NCBI RefSeq assembly: GCF_003945595.2
Contig: NW_024104332.1
Span: 3,162,001 to 3,226,000, forward strand
Reading direction: 5' to 3'
Origin: Pipra filicauda
Lineage: Eukaryota > Chordata > Aves > Passeriformes > Pipridae
Length of the DNA: 64,000 nucleotides
Under the pieces are notes generated by a model, which did not search any database, was not told where the DNA came from, and was given only the letters and a program-made list of their open reading frames with translations. Below are positions 13,401 to 28,400 of this stretch, piece by piece (the stretch's first letter is position 1; each line of letters opens with the position of its first letter). Position numbers and translations under genes: made by a program.

Positions 13401-16400
13401 AGATTATATATTCTCCAGTTCAGGCAGGAACGCCCAGTACCTCCCTCAGGGTGGGGGGTTCCTTAAAGGGTGTGAGGACAAGAGTAACTCCTATCTGGCA
13501 GGCCTCTTAGCACCTAGTTTATAGCCTGAGGAGTCAGGCTCTATGTGCACATAGTGTAAATGGTTCATTGATAACAGTTTTTGGGAAATGGCATGGAAGG
13601 CTATAGAGTACACAGTTTTGGGTTACACCCGTCCAGTGATGAACTGGTCCCAGCTGTCCTAACTAGGACAGGGAGTCAGAGCAATGAAAACCTCCAGGGA
13701 GTAAAGAGGACAAGTTGAATTTATTTGCACTCCCTGTGATGTGGAAGCCTGACAGAGGAAGGCATCTACCAGCAAGTAGCTACTCAGCTCCCGAATCAGG
13801 TCAGGACAGATTGATGCTCTGTCTGAGGAAGGGGAGGTGGTGCCCTTTCCCAGGAAGCCCCCAGAAGCGTGATGTTAACTGGGAGTACTCCAACCTGGCT
13901 TCCAACAGCTTTTGAAGTAACCACTGAGGTAGTTAAAGGCTTCTAGAAATTTATGATCAGCAGAGAATAACGAGCAGGAACAGGCAAGAAACAACAGCAC
14001 CAGCAAAACAGCAATGCCCAGACCACCACTGGTGAAGGGACTCATAACTATTAAAAGACAAAAACTGAAAGCAAACACAGCATGCTGCTCCAAGGTCCCT
14101 CTAACACCCTTCCTCTCAACACACGCTCAAGCTACCTAAGCCAGGAGGTAACAGACATTACTGGAGCGACACACTGTTACACAGAATTAATATATTAACT
14201 CATTTGACAGCTGAATGCCCTGTGATCAATACTCAATTATATTTCCAGGCAATACAACGTCAGCCAGAAACTGAACTGAGTAGACTGTGCAGCTACGTAA
14301 CTTCAGGGTAAAAACAAAACAAGACCAGCAATAAGTGGGAGTTACGTACATGAGCTTCCGCGGCACAGAGTGGAGAGAAAAGATTACATCACAAATGTCT
14401 CCACAGCGAAGGAGAAAGAATTGAGCCATGAAGGTCAAGAGAAGAATACCAAAACTGGCTGAAATGACAGGTTCAAATGACAGGAAGATAAGGATGAAGC
14501 TCCTGCACAGTAAGAAAAGGGAGAAGCAAGAACAGCAAGGGAAGGGGCAGAAACAAGGACATTAAAGGAGGCTGGACATCCACAGGACACCATTAAATGT
14601 ACAGTGAGGTTTGTCTCCCAGCTGACAGGTACAGGGCTGCCACGGCAAACCCAAAGCCCACAGAAAGCCCATCTGGGCAGTCAAGGAGAAGAGATGTTTC
14701 CAAGAAGGCAAGAGGATCACTTCTCTTCCATGAAGAGCTTACTCACTAAGTCCTCTCTTCTCCAGAGGGCACATGAGGCACAGGTTGGACAAGTTTCATC
14801 CTCTTCTTTCATTAGTTGAGAAGGAATAAGCATTCAGGGGCACAGCAGAAGGCAGAAGAGAGCTGGAAGAGGAGAGAATTCCTCCTGTCATTATTTCCCC
14901 TGCCTCTAGTTTGCTAGAGGGTCACCAAATACTTCACTCCAACAACTTCCCTTTCGGAAGCACCCATGCTTATACCAATCAGTGCTTTGCAGAAAAACAT
15001 GAACTATTACTTTTTAAACATGACAGCTGACCCAAAAGTAACATCCAAGCCTGATCTCTGTATCCCACCATTTCCTGTGGCAGCGACTATTCCAACAGCA
15101 ACATGGACTTGAACTTGCCCAGACTAAGAAAAGACTACCTAAAATGTATTCCTGAACCACTCCCTTCTTCACAGGTGTCCACCAATGCAAGGATACAATG
15201 AAAGCACAGGTGAAACTGTGAGAAATCCTAGAAAAACTCTTGAAGATCCATACAAGTATTCTTCCCAGCTAACAGCTTTCCTATTTCTTCTTGGGAGATT
15301 TGCAAAATTAGCATCTAAAGGCTGTGTTACAATCTAGACCTGAGGGAAGGCATTTGCTGGATGGTCCTGACTGAATGCACCCCTTTAACACTGGCAAGCA
15401 GCGACCTCAGGCTGCCTTTTCAGCAAGGCTGAACACTCAGGAAGCAAAGAGGATACTCCTTCAGCAGGCAGGACCAGCCTGCCGCCATTGTCCAGAGAGC
15501 TGTATAGCCTGAGATTCAAGGATAAGGAAGCTGAAAGTCACACATCCGCTTTTCCCCGCACTTCCTCAAAAAACCTTCCCTCAGGCAGAAATAGCACTTT
15601 AGCATCTATAATCAAGCTGGGATTTCACCAAAATACATATTCCAGCTAAACATGTCAGGCAATAGTCAAAAACCTTGAAGTATAGCCAGCCACACCTAAG
15701 GTGGGCAGCCCTCAGCCTTTGCTAGGCCATGCATCAGGGAAGGAGCCCTGACTTCATTTAGTAAACACTCTGTTCAGTAAATCTGCTGTCTTGGCACACT
15801 GGCAGCCTCTTCCACTGCATGCCTGTACAGGCAACATCTCCAGAACACCACTCAAAGGCCTCTGTATGCCAACACCCCACCTACTGCTAAAGGGATTGCA
15901 GACACACTCTCAAACTCTGCAGTGATGCTGGCAGGATGCTCGGGGGATGTTTTGGGGAGCAGGGAAGAGGCCTGGAAAGTGCTGTCCTGCTCCAGGGAAT
16001 AGTGAATGCAGTATTGGATTGCTTGTCCCTAATGGAACTAAATTAAAAAAAAAAATCAACTGTAATCAACTTCTATGTTAATGACACAGAGCCAGGGCTG
16101 TTTCCTCTGGAAAGATCGACACGGAAAGTGAAGCAGTATCAATACTAGCAGCATTATCAACACATGACATTTGGAAACTTGGCACAGAGACAACAGTGGG
16201 CAGACTCCAGCACAGAGCAGCTCATGGGGCAGGCAAATGAGAGCTTAGCTTTGGCTTAGTTTACCCAGGGGCTTGCTGCTGCTCCTTCCACCCTGCCTCC
16301 CCCAGCACTGGCATGTATCCCCCCAGACAAACCTGCACCCAGGGCAGCTTTCTGCTCCTTTAACTGAACCAAACCAAGTCAGCATCAGGCCAGGGAGACA

Positions 16401-19400
16401 TGTGGTCAGGAGCACAGGATGCTCCTTGAGACTGATCTTTCAGACTTCAGCCCTGAGGTCTAAAGTGCCCATAATCTATTTCAGACAGAAGTTAAAATTT
16501 ATCAGTAGCAACATATCTCTAGGTCAACTGTTGCCTTCATTCCAGCCTGATGTAAATGAACACATAAGCAGCCCCAAGCCCCTGGGACAGGTTCACAAGC
16601 AAGGGCAGAGGGAATGTCTGCAGAACCTCTCAGGGCTGGAAGAACAGAGGGACTCACTAGATTTGGTAATGGTGATATCTACAGCCTTCTACTTCTGCAG
16701 ATTACTAGTCTGTTTTTCATAACAGTTAGTAGGCACTTGAAGTTTCAAAATGCCCAGCTAAGGCATTGTAAGGAAAGTGTTGCCATATTGCCCAGGTTTT
16801 CCCTGCTGGCTGCTGTCAAAAGATGGGAGTGCCCAATGTGGATACCCTTTTGTTCTTACAAGACACACTAATTCCTACGCCAAGCCTCATGGGAAGGTGG
16901 GGAAGATCTTGTCACAGTAGGAGATTCAGCAGTGACAGCACCAACCAAGCCACGAGAAACAAGAGAAACATGAAAGTTGCTGGCTGACCCACCCCGACCC
17001 TCACCTTGCAAGCACAGCTCTCCCCCACACAGGAACCGTAGAGAACCATGTGTCTGACCAGCAGACAAGGAGGGAGAGAAACAACTCTCCTGATCAAACA
17101 TCCCAGCACCAATTCCCACCCTGATGGCAGCCTGGAAGTACAAAACAGAAGCAGCTTCAGAAACGGCTCAGGGATCAACATCAAATGGTAGTTTTGACCT
17201 GCTTAAACACCAGCTCATCAATAGCCTGAAAAAAATCTTCCTTCCTCCCTGATTTCACCTTCTCCTTTGATGTTTCTAGCTACAAATTTCTCAGCTGAGT
17301 TCTGCCTCTTCCCAAGGACCTAATTAGAAGAACCACCAGCCAAAAGGCAGTGGCCACAGCTGCACTGGGAAATAAGGCAGCACGTGGCATGGGAGAAGGA
17401 AGGTGACCAGAGGCAGGACCTGGCAGGACACCACAACTTTGTTCTATTTCCCAGCCACACTTAGACATAGGTTTGAGTCCAGAAGAGCCCTGTTGTTAGA
17501 CAGAAGGAGGTAAAGGAGGGGAGTAGCTGGTAGGACTCCTAAGAGAGAAACATGGGTGCAAGCTCTGAATGAAGAGCTTTTGGAGTGAACCTTGACTGTA
17601 TCTCCCACATCTGTCTGTTAAACAGTTATGATGAACACTGCTATGGGATCTCTTCCTTCTCCCCCACAGATTACTTGCTCTACAGCTGTATAGCTTATCC
17701 TGTCATGGCACAGGTGACTCTCCTCTACTCCTATGGTCCCATAACTGTCCCATGAATGAGCTTTCCATCATCTCTACAGTCCTCTCTTACTTTCCTACTC
17801 ACTCGTTGGGGGTATTGGGATGTCAACACCTCTGCCTCAGATGAATACCCAGAAGGGAGATCTTGGTAAAAGGTGAGGCCACCAAGCTCAAGACTCTGTC
17901 AGGAAGCTCGTGGTAAGAGGTTGTGCAAGCCCACCAAGGATGCAGTAGCTTTCAGACACACATAACAAGGAAGAAAGTGCCTGAATTGGCTCTTGGAGAC
18001 CTGCTGACATGAAAAAAAACCCAGAGATGTCTGGATACTAAACTTTACCCCACAAGGACCTCAGGAAAGAGAAAGGCAGGAAAAGAAATGGAAGAAAAAT
18101 ACAGTAGATTAACATTTGGAGACATACATAGGCCCACTTCTGCATCCTGACTGCCATGATCTTAAAAGTTACATGTTTTGTGTTTGCAAACAGCAGATTC
18201 CTAACTGGTTCCAGGCACAGTAACAGAGATTGGACACACATAAACCCACTGCTACTGCCTCAGACACTGCACTGCCCTGCCTGGCCCAGAGCACGTGTCT
18301 CTAAATTAAAGATGCAGACGCGACAGAAACCTCCCTTCAGATGTGCATGTGGGAATTTTACAAGGAATAAACAGATACAGCTTGAATTTTAGAATAAACC
18401 AATGAACAGAAGAAAACAGAATTGCAGGAGAAACACAGGAGAGGACTAAACGCTTTGGTCTGCTTTAGGAATGGGCATGAGGTGAGGAGGAGGGCTTGGG
18501 CAGAAGATCACATGATCCAAGACTATGCAATGTGCTGGGACCAAGCTCCAGGCTCCAGGAAGGGCCACACCAGGAGGTACAGACACAGCTTTTACTGGGA
18601 CAAAGGGGCAGAGAGAAAGTTCAAGCCTCTTCTAAGGAACTCGAAGCACCTAATCCCCCAGGCAAGACTAAACAACAAAGAGGACTTAAAAAAAGCCTTG
18701 CCCCACCTCATTTCCTTGTTGATGAGTTTTGCCTTCCAATGCTGCCCTAGTTAATCCAATCAATCCCTGCCCTTTCCAAGAGATCCCAGTCTCTGCTTTC
18801 CAAACAGTGGCTCTTTCCCAGCCTCCAAACAGTGGCTTAGGACCTCTTAGGACCAGTTTACCCTTTTTCCAGGACAGCATAGACAGCATTTCTATTGTCT
18901 ACTGTTCACTGTATTCTTCCCCTGTTTGCTTGTTCAACCTTAATCTCTCCTCTCCTCCCTAGTGCTAAGTAGCCAGTGTTTCCAGTCTTGGCCATAGGCC
19001 TTATTTTCCAGACAAAACCTGTACATCCTATCCTGAAGAAAGAAACGTGGAGCAGATAAAGGTGCGTTACGATTCTGTGCTTGACCTGACATAGCACTGC
19101 CAGCAAACTCCTGCCATGTGCAGTGGACAAATTTTTTTCCCTGATCTTTTTTCCTCACCAATTAATTCCATGATGGATCTGAAGGGCAGCAGAAAGCACA
19201 GGAGAGAAGAAAGTAAGTACATTACTAATGACTGCAAAAACAAACTGGGAAAATATATCAATTTCCAGCCAGTTGCAAGAATGCTACAGGCAAAATGGAT
19301 AAAAAAGCCCAAAGCTTAACTTGTATCTCCTAAGCATACTAATCAGCTGCTCTCCATTCCAGCAGCTCTGCCACAGAATTGTGTTAAAAGCAATCTAACC

Positions 19401-22400
19401 TGTACCAGGATAGATTCTCAACACTTCCATTTCAGTTTCAAATTGCACTAGAAACACAGTGACAACCTTACGCTAAAACAGCCAAGTGGCAGAGTCGACT
19501 TCATGAATGTATTTGGGACTTGGGATCAGGGCAGAAACAAAAGAATTCCACCCTGGCACTGTTTAGCTATACCACTGGCAGCCCCTCTGCCCCATCTCCA
19601 GCTGTAAATGTCTGTACCTTCAGGAGACAAAGAAAGGTCACTGAAACTGGGCTCAGAACATACCAGGCCTGACCACAGCTTCAAGCAGACAATGCCCACG
19701 TATACAGTCTATGCATTTAGTACCTCCAATGTATTTTTATTTTGGGGGATCTGACCAGTTATTTGGCATCCCATGTGGGCACCAGAAATCCAGAACAAAT
19801 ATGTGCAAAGAGTGCTGCAACTTAACTGTCATTTTGCTTAAGGATTTTTGCCTGTCCCAAGCCCAGCATCTTCTAGTTAGTTTTTTTCCACTTAGCTCAC
19901 TGGGAACAAGTTTAGTCTCTCCTCACCTCTGTGGCAATCCTCTTTTACTAAACTTCATCAGCTCCTCTTTTCTCACAGTCATCTTTTCCAGGAAGATCTC
20001 TGATGATCCATTCAATCATTGCTCATATTCCACACCTTTGGCATCAATGCTGAAAAACTGATCTACAGATAAACAGCAACGCTCAGGAAGGACAGCATTT
20101 GGCTGCAGACACAGCTATGAGCTCCTAAACCCAGGCTGCCTGTTGCCTTTGAGGTGAGGCCAGTCATGGGTGCTTCTCCTGCCCCTGTGCTAAAGAAGCT
20201 CAGTGAACCTGCCATCACATTCTACACCATCACAGCCACGAGTCCTCAGGCAATGCCTACACACCAGCAGAAAGAAAAGCAGAGGCAGAGCTTCTAGAGA
20301 CAGTTCCTGACTGCTCCAATCAGGTTTTTTCATGAAATAATTACTCTGAACCTTACTCAGAGCTTTAGGACCATGGCAAAATTTCCACTGGGTTATTTTA
20401 ACTGTTGATTAATTCTCCTCTCCTGGTACTTCTCTTCGGATTCTTTAACGCGTCTGGTCTCAGGCTCCCCACAGCGTGGGTTCGTTTCCCCACTCACAAC
20501 ACTCCATGCATTGACAGGGAAATGAAAAAAATCATCACATGTCAGAGCTTGCCCTTGATTTTAAAGTCTGTGTGGCAGATTAACATAGTGTGCTCTCCCT
20601 CCCCATGCTGCCCTATCTGTTGCACAACAATACGTCAAGGAGTTAATCCCACCATCTGCAGCTGCCAGAGCTCCTACACACCAGGAAACCCAAACACCTA
20701 CAGCTTGGGAGCACTGAGGGAACATAAAGTCCAACCACATCTTCTACAACCAAACAGCCACATATTAAATGTAACCATATTAATTTCTTTTACCTGACAG
20801 CCTGCTTAGGCAATATATACAAGATAATTTTAGATTTAGACATCAAAAAGAGCTCCACAGACTGAGCTCTGTATAACACCAGCAGACATTCATTATTTAT
20901 ATAATTTAAGAGTTATTAGCTTGATCCCAGTTACATTCTGATTGGTCGGTTCCAACAACACTTGCACGGTAAGTGGTTTTATAAACTACTGCACACACAG
21001 AGGACTAAAACACTAGCATAAATATAAAGCAGGAAGGAGAGTGAGAAGACCCTGGAAAGCTTCCCAAATTGTTTGTGACAGGCATACACTTGATCTCCAG
21101 CTTCCAACTTGGTTGGGCAACAATCGACATGCAGGATCAGCAATGCATAACCCTCCCCTCTCCTTTTTTAGGAGCACACACAGCAGATTCCAAAACTGGG
21201 AAGCATTTGAAGAATGGAGCTAGAAAAATAATCACCTGGAGAAGCACAAGGCATGAAATCCACGTTGCTCTGGTCTGCAATTGGAGTGGAGAGATAACTC
21301 AAGCCCAGTCTCAAGCATCTACTGCAGGTTAACACCTGCTGCACCCAGGGACTCACTCCTGCCCCACACAGCCCTCCCAGCTCAAAGGGCAAGTTATGTC
21401 CAGACCAGACACAAGGTGACTTTTTTCTTGCAGCACTAGACAAGTGACTGCCATTGATAAGTAAATGTTTCAGCACAAGGTCTAGACTGGAGCTGCCAAG
21501 CAGAAGCCCCTAAAGGACATACTGAGGTGATCCTGTGTCTGCATGAAGCCTGTGTGTTCCTAACAGCCCTTTAACCTTGAATGGATCTTACCAGTTCTAC
21601 CACTCCAACATTACACAATGAACTATTGGTTTGGGGTTTTTTTTGTGTGGTGGTGTTGATTACACAGTTCAAGAAGCCTAGCCCATGAAAACATTCATTC
21701 CAGGTGATGCCCAAGCACATCAAGTCTCCTTCCCTCCTCCTGTGAGCCCAGACTGCCCCGTAAGTGGAACTGGTCCAAACACTGCTTCATCACCTCTTCC
21801 AGCAGCCTCTGCCACTTCTGGTGGCTGCCACTTTTATGCTGTCTCAACTGCTCTTCCGCTTCAGCTCACAATCCAGAGCTCCCAAAAGCCCTGAGGCACC
21901 AGCAGGATCACCAGCTCTGCCATTTACACAACACAGACACTCCCACAGCATCTTCCCCCCTGGACAGGCCTACATCCACCCCACTCCTCTGCCTGGCTCC
22001 AGGGGACAGAGGCACCACACCACTACCAAGCCCCTCTACAGACCTCTGTGATCATCACTTCACTGCAGACCTCCCACAGCATTCTTCATCTCCTGACAAA
22101 GCTAGGCTTGACTACTCTGTTGGGGACTCTCTGTCTTACCCACAATGATTCTCACACAAGGCTTTGTGTCTTGTGTCACCCGAGAGTTGTTTTTCCAAAA
22201 CAGTCTTAGAGCTAGCCCCTCTACTCCAATGTGCATGCCCATTTGGCTCACTTAAATGCAAATAAAACCTTTAAAAAAGAAAAATCTAGATCTAGGCCCC
22301 TCTAGGAAAGGCAGCAGCTCTTTAAAATTTTTTTCCAGCCCATCACCTCTTCCCCTTTTCTTTATCTCAAACTTGCAGATCAGCATCAGTCATCCATCTC

Positions 22401-25400
22401 GGAATGACATTATCCTGGTAGAATCTATTTTAAAGCAAGCAAAATATTTAAAAAATGACAGGGCTCTGACACTTTGTACTTGATTCTCTCTACCCCCCCT
22501 GCCAGCAGCACAGGCAGACAGTAAGAAGTCTCATTTACACTGTGTCTGCACTAGAACAAGTGGGTCCAGCCCCATCCACCCCACACAGGGATGAGATCAG
22601 CAGCTGCCAGCACAGAGCTGTGGCAAGAACACCCATGACATCAAAAGAAATAACGGGGTGGGGAAGGACCCAAACTACTGTGAGTAGTTCTCTGACACTC
22701 CTTGCTCTCAGCTTTCAGAGCTGCCAGACATTTGGCATTGCCTTGATCTTCTTAGGTCTGAGACTACAGCAGCAAACCTTGAGACACACCTGCCCCTTCA
22801 CCTCTCTGCGTTCAGTATCCCCATGCTTACAGGGGAACAAGGACTGGCATCCTTCCTGTGAAGAAAGTGCTCCCTGAACACAAAAACTACACCCCCCTTC
22901 CCAAGCAGTATCTTGAAATATTTAGGCTCACTGTGCCCAAAAAGCTATACCTACTGAGAACACCTGCATCCCCAACAAAATACCATACTAGTTCCCAGAA
23001 GAGAAAGGCTTTCACTGTAAAAGAGAGGTCAGCAGATCTTTCCACATTGCACAGAAGATGCTGGCAGAAACAGTATTTCTCTGCATGAAAAGGGCTATGG
23101 CATGAGCACTGTGCCTGCTAATTTCCTAATATGGATCACAGTCCAATGGATTGAGATCCACATGCCTACAGACTCATCACTGGGTCTCACTTGGTCTAAG
23201 ACTGAGTTCAATATTTTTACCCTGCTGACAGGATATTAATTTTACCTAATGGACCAAGAGTTGCCAAGAGCTATGAGCTATTTTTCACATTTTTCTGGCT
23301 TTGTTCAGCTTTCCTTTCCTGATGAGGACCTCCCCATTTAGTCCTGCCTTTGCTGAGGTGTCGCAGCACAACTTGAAGAAATGCCAGCTTCATGGCAGAT
23401 CTCAAACCAAGAGTGCAAAGCACAATCTGGACTTCTCCAGGAGGCAGGACTGATCCAAGCCACTGTGCCAGGAACAATGTTTGATGATAACAAGAAGGCT
23501 GTTCCATTTCAGAGGTTTGCAGGTTTGGATATCACCATCCTAAAAATAATTCAGGACAGAAAGCAGCAGCCAAGTCCATGGTGTTGTGGTAGAGCCCCCA
23601 CCCATGTGAGGAACACATGGCACCCACCAAGTTGTGAGGAACCTGCCCCTTTGGGTGGACACCTTCGGGTAGGGGATAGGGAGATAAGGAAATCTGCAGG
23701 ATGTAATGTCAAAACACCCAAGACATTGCGGGTAAGAGAGAAACGTGTCGTTGTCCCCCCCCGCCAATCCTCATAAGTGCTCTACCATGCCAGGCCAAGA
23801 AGCAAAGATTAGTTAATGAAGCTTTGCTTCCACTGAGGACCTTCCAAAAATCAGAGTCAGCTGTTGGAAACCAATGGCTGATGCTGCTAAAACTGGAAAA
23901 AAAAATATTTTTCCTGCCATTCCTGCTATTCCAGTTGCCTTTGCTGGAACCAGTTCACCTCCCCCAAAGGTCAACAGTGTGCAAAATATTGCCAGTAAGA
24001 CGTGTACAGGAGATATTCATACAGGAGATGTTCACTCCTAGCCAGGATTTGTACACAGCTCTTTCTGAAGCCTGAAGCACACTAGCTGCAAAGTCAGCGC
24101 TACAGCCTTCTTCCACGGATGTTACATAATAAATAATGCATTTAAGTATTGTGATGCTGGACTCCAAATCCCAGCCTCACTTAGCCTTTAAAGACTGCGT
24201 CAAAATTATTTATAGTGTTTACATTACGGAGGATGGGGGGTGGTACCATCAGATCTCATTTAAAGATTACTTTCAGATGAAGCAAGACTGGTTCTTTAAC
24301 ATTTTCTTCAAGCAGAAAAAGGTGGCAGCCACAGCTGGAGCACAGCAAACAAATCCATAAATGCATATGGACATATAAGTCAAATAAGAATTAGGCTGAG
24401 CAAAAAACAAGTTAGCTCTGAAAGATTCCTTTGGCTGCTTTTCCACATACTGTGCTGACCATTTGTGGTTTAATCTTAGAGAAGCTCTCCCTTGTTTGAG
24501 CCTGCAACCCTTCCAAGCTTCCAAGAAGCAGGTTTTACTGTAATTACTCCCTGGTTTTTTTTATACTGGCTAAGGTTTTCATATAAGCATTGTTGTTTTT
24601 TACACTTACTGCACCAGGAAAAACTGAAGGAGGAACTGGAAAATTTTGTTCTGTGCCCTGTGGAGATGAAAAATATCATTCAAAAATATAGACCTGACCT
24701 AGAAAAAGGAAGAGTTATTCTGCTGCCCTCTAATGAGCACTTCTAACATCTGAAAAAGAACACTCTCTGTTCTGGCAGATTTGTTCTGCTCTCTTGCTAC
24801 AGAGCTGTCAACAATGCAGGCACAGCTGGAGCAAGGCAGCACCTCCTACACAGCGAAGACATGCAGAAGAAACATCTGGATGGACCCAAGATCTGTTCTG
24901 TACTTCCCTGAACTTAGAGTATATGGCTGTGCCCTGTTCTATTCCCTTTCCTTCCCTGAACAGAAGGAGGGGAGAGGTTCTAATTCTGACCCTCAGGATG
25001 CAAGGGCCACAATGTTATTACAGGTATACACGTACCACAGACACGTGGGATAACGACTTGCTTAAACATCTGTGAGCATTAATGAAAAGCAAAGGAATTC
25101 AGTTTTCATGCAAGGTGGATCTGCACAGTGCTCAGGAGACATTCAGTTGAAAGAGACAGTAAGGAAGGCAGAGGAACAGCCATAGAGCAACAGTTCTACT
25201 TGGTACTGAGCTTCATCTCAATTTTTACTGAGCTACAGTGATGCAATGGGTTGACCTGGGCCAGCTGCCAGATGCCCACCCAGCTGCTCCCTCCCTCCCC
25301 CTCCTCGGAAGAACAGGTGAAGAAAATAAGATGAAAAGTTTGTGGGCTGAGATAAACAACAGGGAGATCACTCACCAATTACCATCACAGGCAAAACCAA

Positions 25401-28400
25401 CTAGACTTGGGGAAAATTAATGCAATGTACTGCCAATGAAAACAGAATCAGGTGGTGAAAAACAATGACAGACACTAAAACACCTTCCCCCACCCTTCTC
25501 AGCTCCACTCCTTCATTCCGACTCCTTCATTCCTGACTCCCTTAAGCAGTGCAAGGGGCCAGGGAATGGCATTACAGTCGCTCTCTGCTGCTCCTTCCTC
25601 CTCACACTTACCCATCGGGGTCCTTCCCATGGGAGAGCACCTCCTCGCCTCCTTTTCTGTCCCTGGTCTTCACAGGGCTCTCACTTTTTCTACTCCTCTT
25701 TTTTTCACTCCTTCTTAATTACATGTTTTTCCAGACACAGCACCATTGTGGCAGACAGGCTCAGCTGTGGCTGCACTGAATGCACTTCAGCTCCTGGACC
25801 TGGGTGTGTCCAGAACATGAGAGCTCTGGCCTCTCCTCCATTACCAAAATCTTGCTACTTACATCCAATACAAGTAAACAGCCCAATGCCCTCTATTTTG
25901 GAGGAAAAAAATATATGAAGAAGTCATAATAACTCCACATTAGTAGTATCTGCACATTTTTATGCTATTTCCATAAATAAAACCCACTCAGGTACAGGCA
26001 CTAAAGCAACAAGCACACCTGTATCCACAGAGGAGCATACCTAAGCCCAGCCCACATCTAAGCCCAGCACACCTAAGCCCAGCCCTGCTGTCACAAATCA
26101 CTGGCATGAATCAAAAGCAATAGCCAGAGGCTTCACTGAGCAAAACACAGAAGTGTCACTGAACAAAGCAATTTAAAACTGGGATTTCTGGCAGCAGAAT
26201 TCCTGCAGTCTGGAAGAGGCTTTCCATGCCTCCCTATCGATAGGATCACCAGGTTATTTCAACTCAAAGCACATTGCAAAATAACTCCTGCATGCACAGA
26301 CACAGCCTTTACTCGTGGCAGCTGGGAATGTCCTCCCCATGCTAAAGAGGCACATTCCCGTTACATAAGAACGCTCGGTGACCTGAATTTACAAATAATC
26401 TTTGAGAGGAAAATAATAGACATAAGGAAAAACAAAGTTAAAAAGCAGCGTAGCCAGGAAATGCAACAAAAGGAAATGAGCCCAGAGTCTGCACACACAC
26501 AGCCACACGAGGTGTGAATGTCCACGACACCCACAGAAGCCCAGATTCTTTAAGCAGATCTATTGATTTGCTGTGTGTTCTCCACGCACAGTCGAGCACA
26601 CAGCACAAGGGGGTCAGGAAACAAGTTTGTGTGTCCCATCTTCCCTCAGACTTTCTGCCACGGGCTCTCTAGAACACCATGTTTCATTGGAGTTGGTTAC
26701 CAATATCACTAAATGGAACGTTTTCAAGAGTACCTTCCAGCTCACAGTCCCTTCTTGCTTGAACACCTATTCACCTCCAGCAGGATTTTCCCCAGGATTT
26801 TTTGTGGTTAGCCTCACGGAATATTTGCAACACTGCTAGTTCAATCTAAACCTGTCCAAATCACCATTTCAAACAACCCAGAATACTTCAGTACCTACTC
26901 ATTTAATCCTTGCATAGTTATGTTTCCTGCAGTTAGCTTAGACAACGTACACTGAGATTTACAGTGTTAAAAACCTTATTTTAAAAAACAACAAAACCCT
27001 CTTATTTCCTCTTATATACCCTCTTATATACCCTCTTATATACCCTCTTATATACCCTCTTATATAAGCCACTTGACTAAAAAGCTAAACCCAAATTAAG
27101 TGTTGTTACCAGTTATGCCACACATGAGCATCAATAGTGCCACTTTGAAATGCTAAAGGGGGTAAACAGACCCTCAGCTGACATATGCATTTTCACCCAA
27201 GCATAAAGAAAACCTTGACCCATAAATTGCTCACAAAGACTAGAATAAAAGATAACTTGCACAGAATAGAATAATACTATAGATGCCTCTTTGAATGACA
27301 GACATGAACACTTGAGATCTCCTTTTAAATACACAGCCTCAGCAAGACCCATATTAGCAGGGCAAAGATTTATCTATCAGTAAAACAGAAATCTGATTTA
27401 TGTAGCACGGAAGTTTGTGGAAAAAATACCCAAGCAAAATAACCTTCCTCACACAGGCATTTCCCAGGGGTGTCAGCAGAAGAAAGAGGAGGCTGACTTA
27501 TTCCTGCACCTAAAAAGCATGTCAAGGCAAGTCAGAAGGGGCAACCTGGAAGAGGGAAACCTCTCATCCCATCCACCCTTTACCAGCCTCTACCAATTAT
27601 CTAAAAAGAGCATCTATTAGACTCCCAGGACATGTATTTCAGAGAGGTTTGACAGCTTGACACTGCCCCATACTGCTGCTGGGGAGAAGGAAAGGGCTCT
27701 GACTTCCAGAGCTATCCATCTGCCCTCTCCACAAGCCCTTCTTCACCCCTCTTGGGATTCCGTTTCTCAGTTTATGCAGGGTGAAACTACCCCTCTCATG
27801 CCCCACGAGAGGTTTGCATTACTGAGACTTGTGCTGGGAAGTCCCTTTGCCACAGGTGCAGAGCCATTCCACCTCTCTCTTTGTAGCACTTATAATTTTA
27901 TAACTCAATTATGCCAAAGCTATAGCGTTAGTACAGCAAAGACAAAGATTTCAGTTCATAACGCTCTTCTGCAATGCTGCAGCTCCAGTACTCTCCTAAA
28001 CAGGGCTGATCTATTTTTGTGTAAGTAAGGATGTCTGACCATTTTAAACTCATTTATTCAGCAGGAGAATACCAGGCTAGATTAGTATCCTTTTAAAACT
28101 CAAGATCACACAGAGCAAGACGTGGCATGACTTGCAACTGCCACACCCTGTCACACCTTGCCAGGAAGGCAAAGAGGCACACTGACCTCAAATTCAGTCC
28201 CTTCAGGGGCACAAGGGTCTGACATGTTTGACCTAAAAAGCACATGTTTGGGCACTCAACTTTCACAAAGGCCAGAAGAAGGCTTTGCAAATGCACAGAG
28301 CAGCAGCTCAGGAGCCTCACCAAAGGAGTCCCCACTCCCTCACTGAGCTGTACCCTCCTCTCCAGCCACCCAGCAGCACAGAAAGGCTGCTCCGGGGCAA

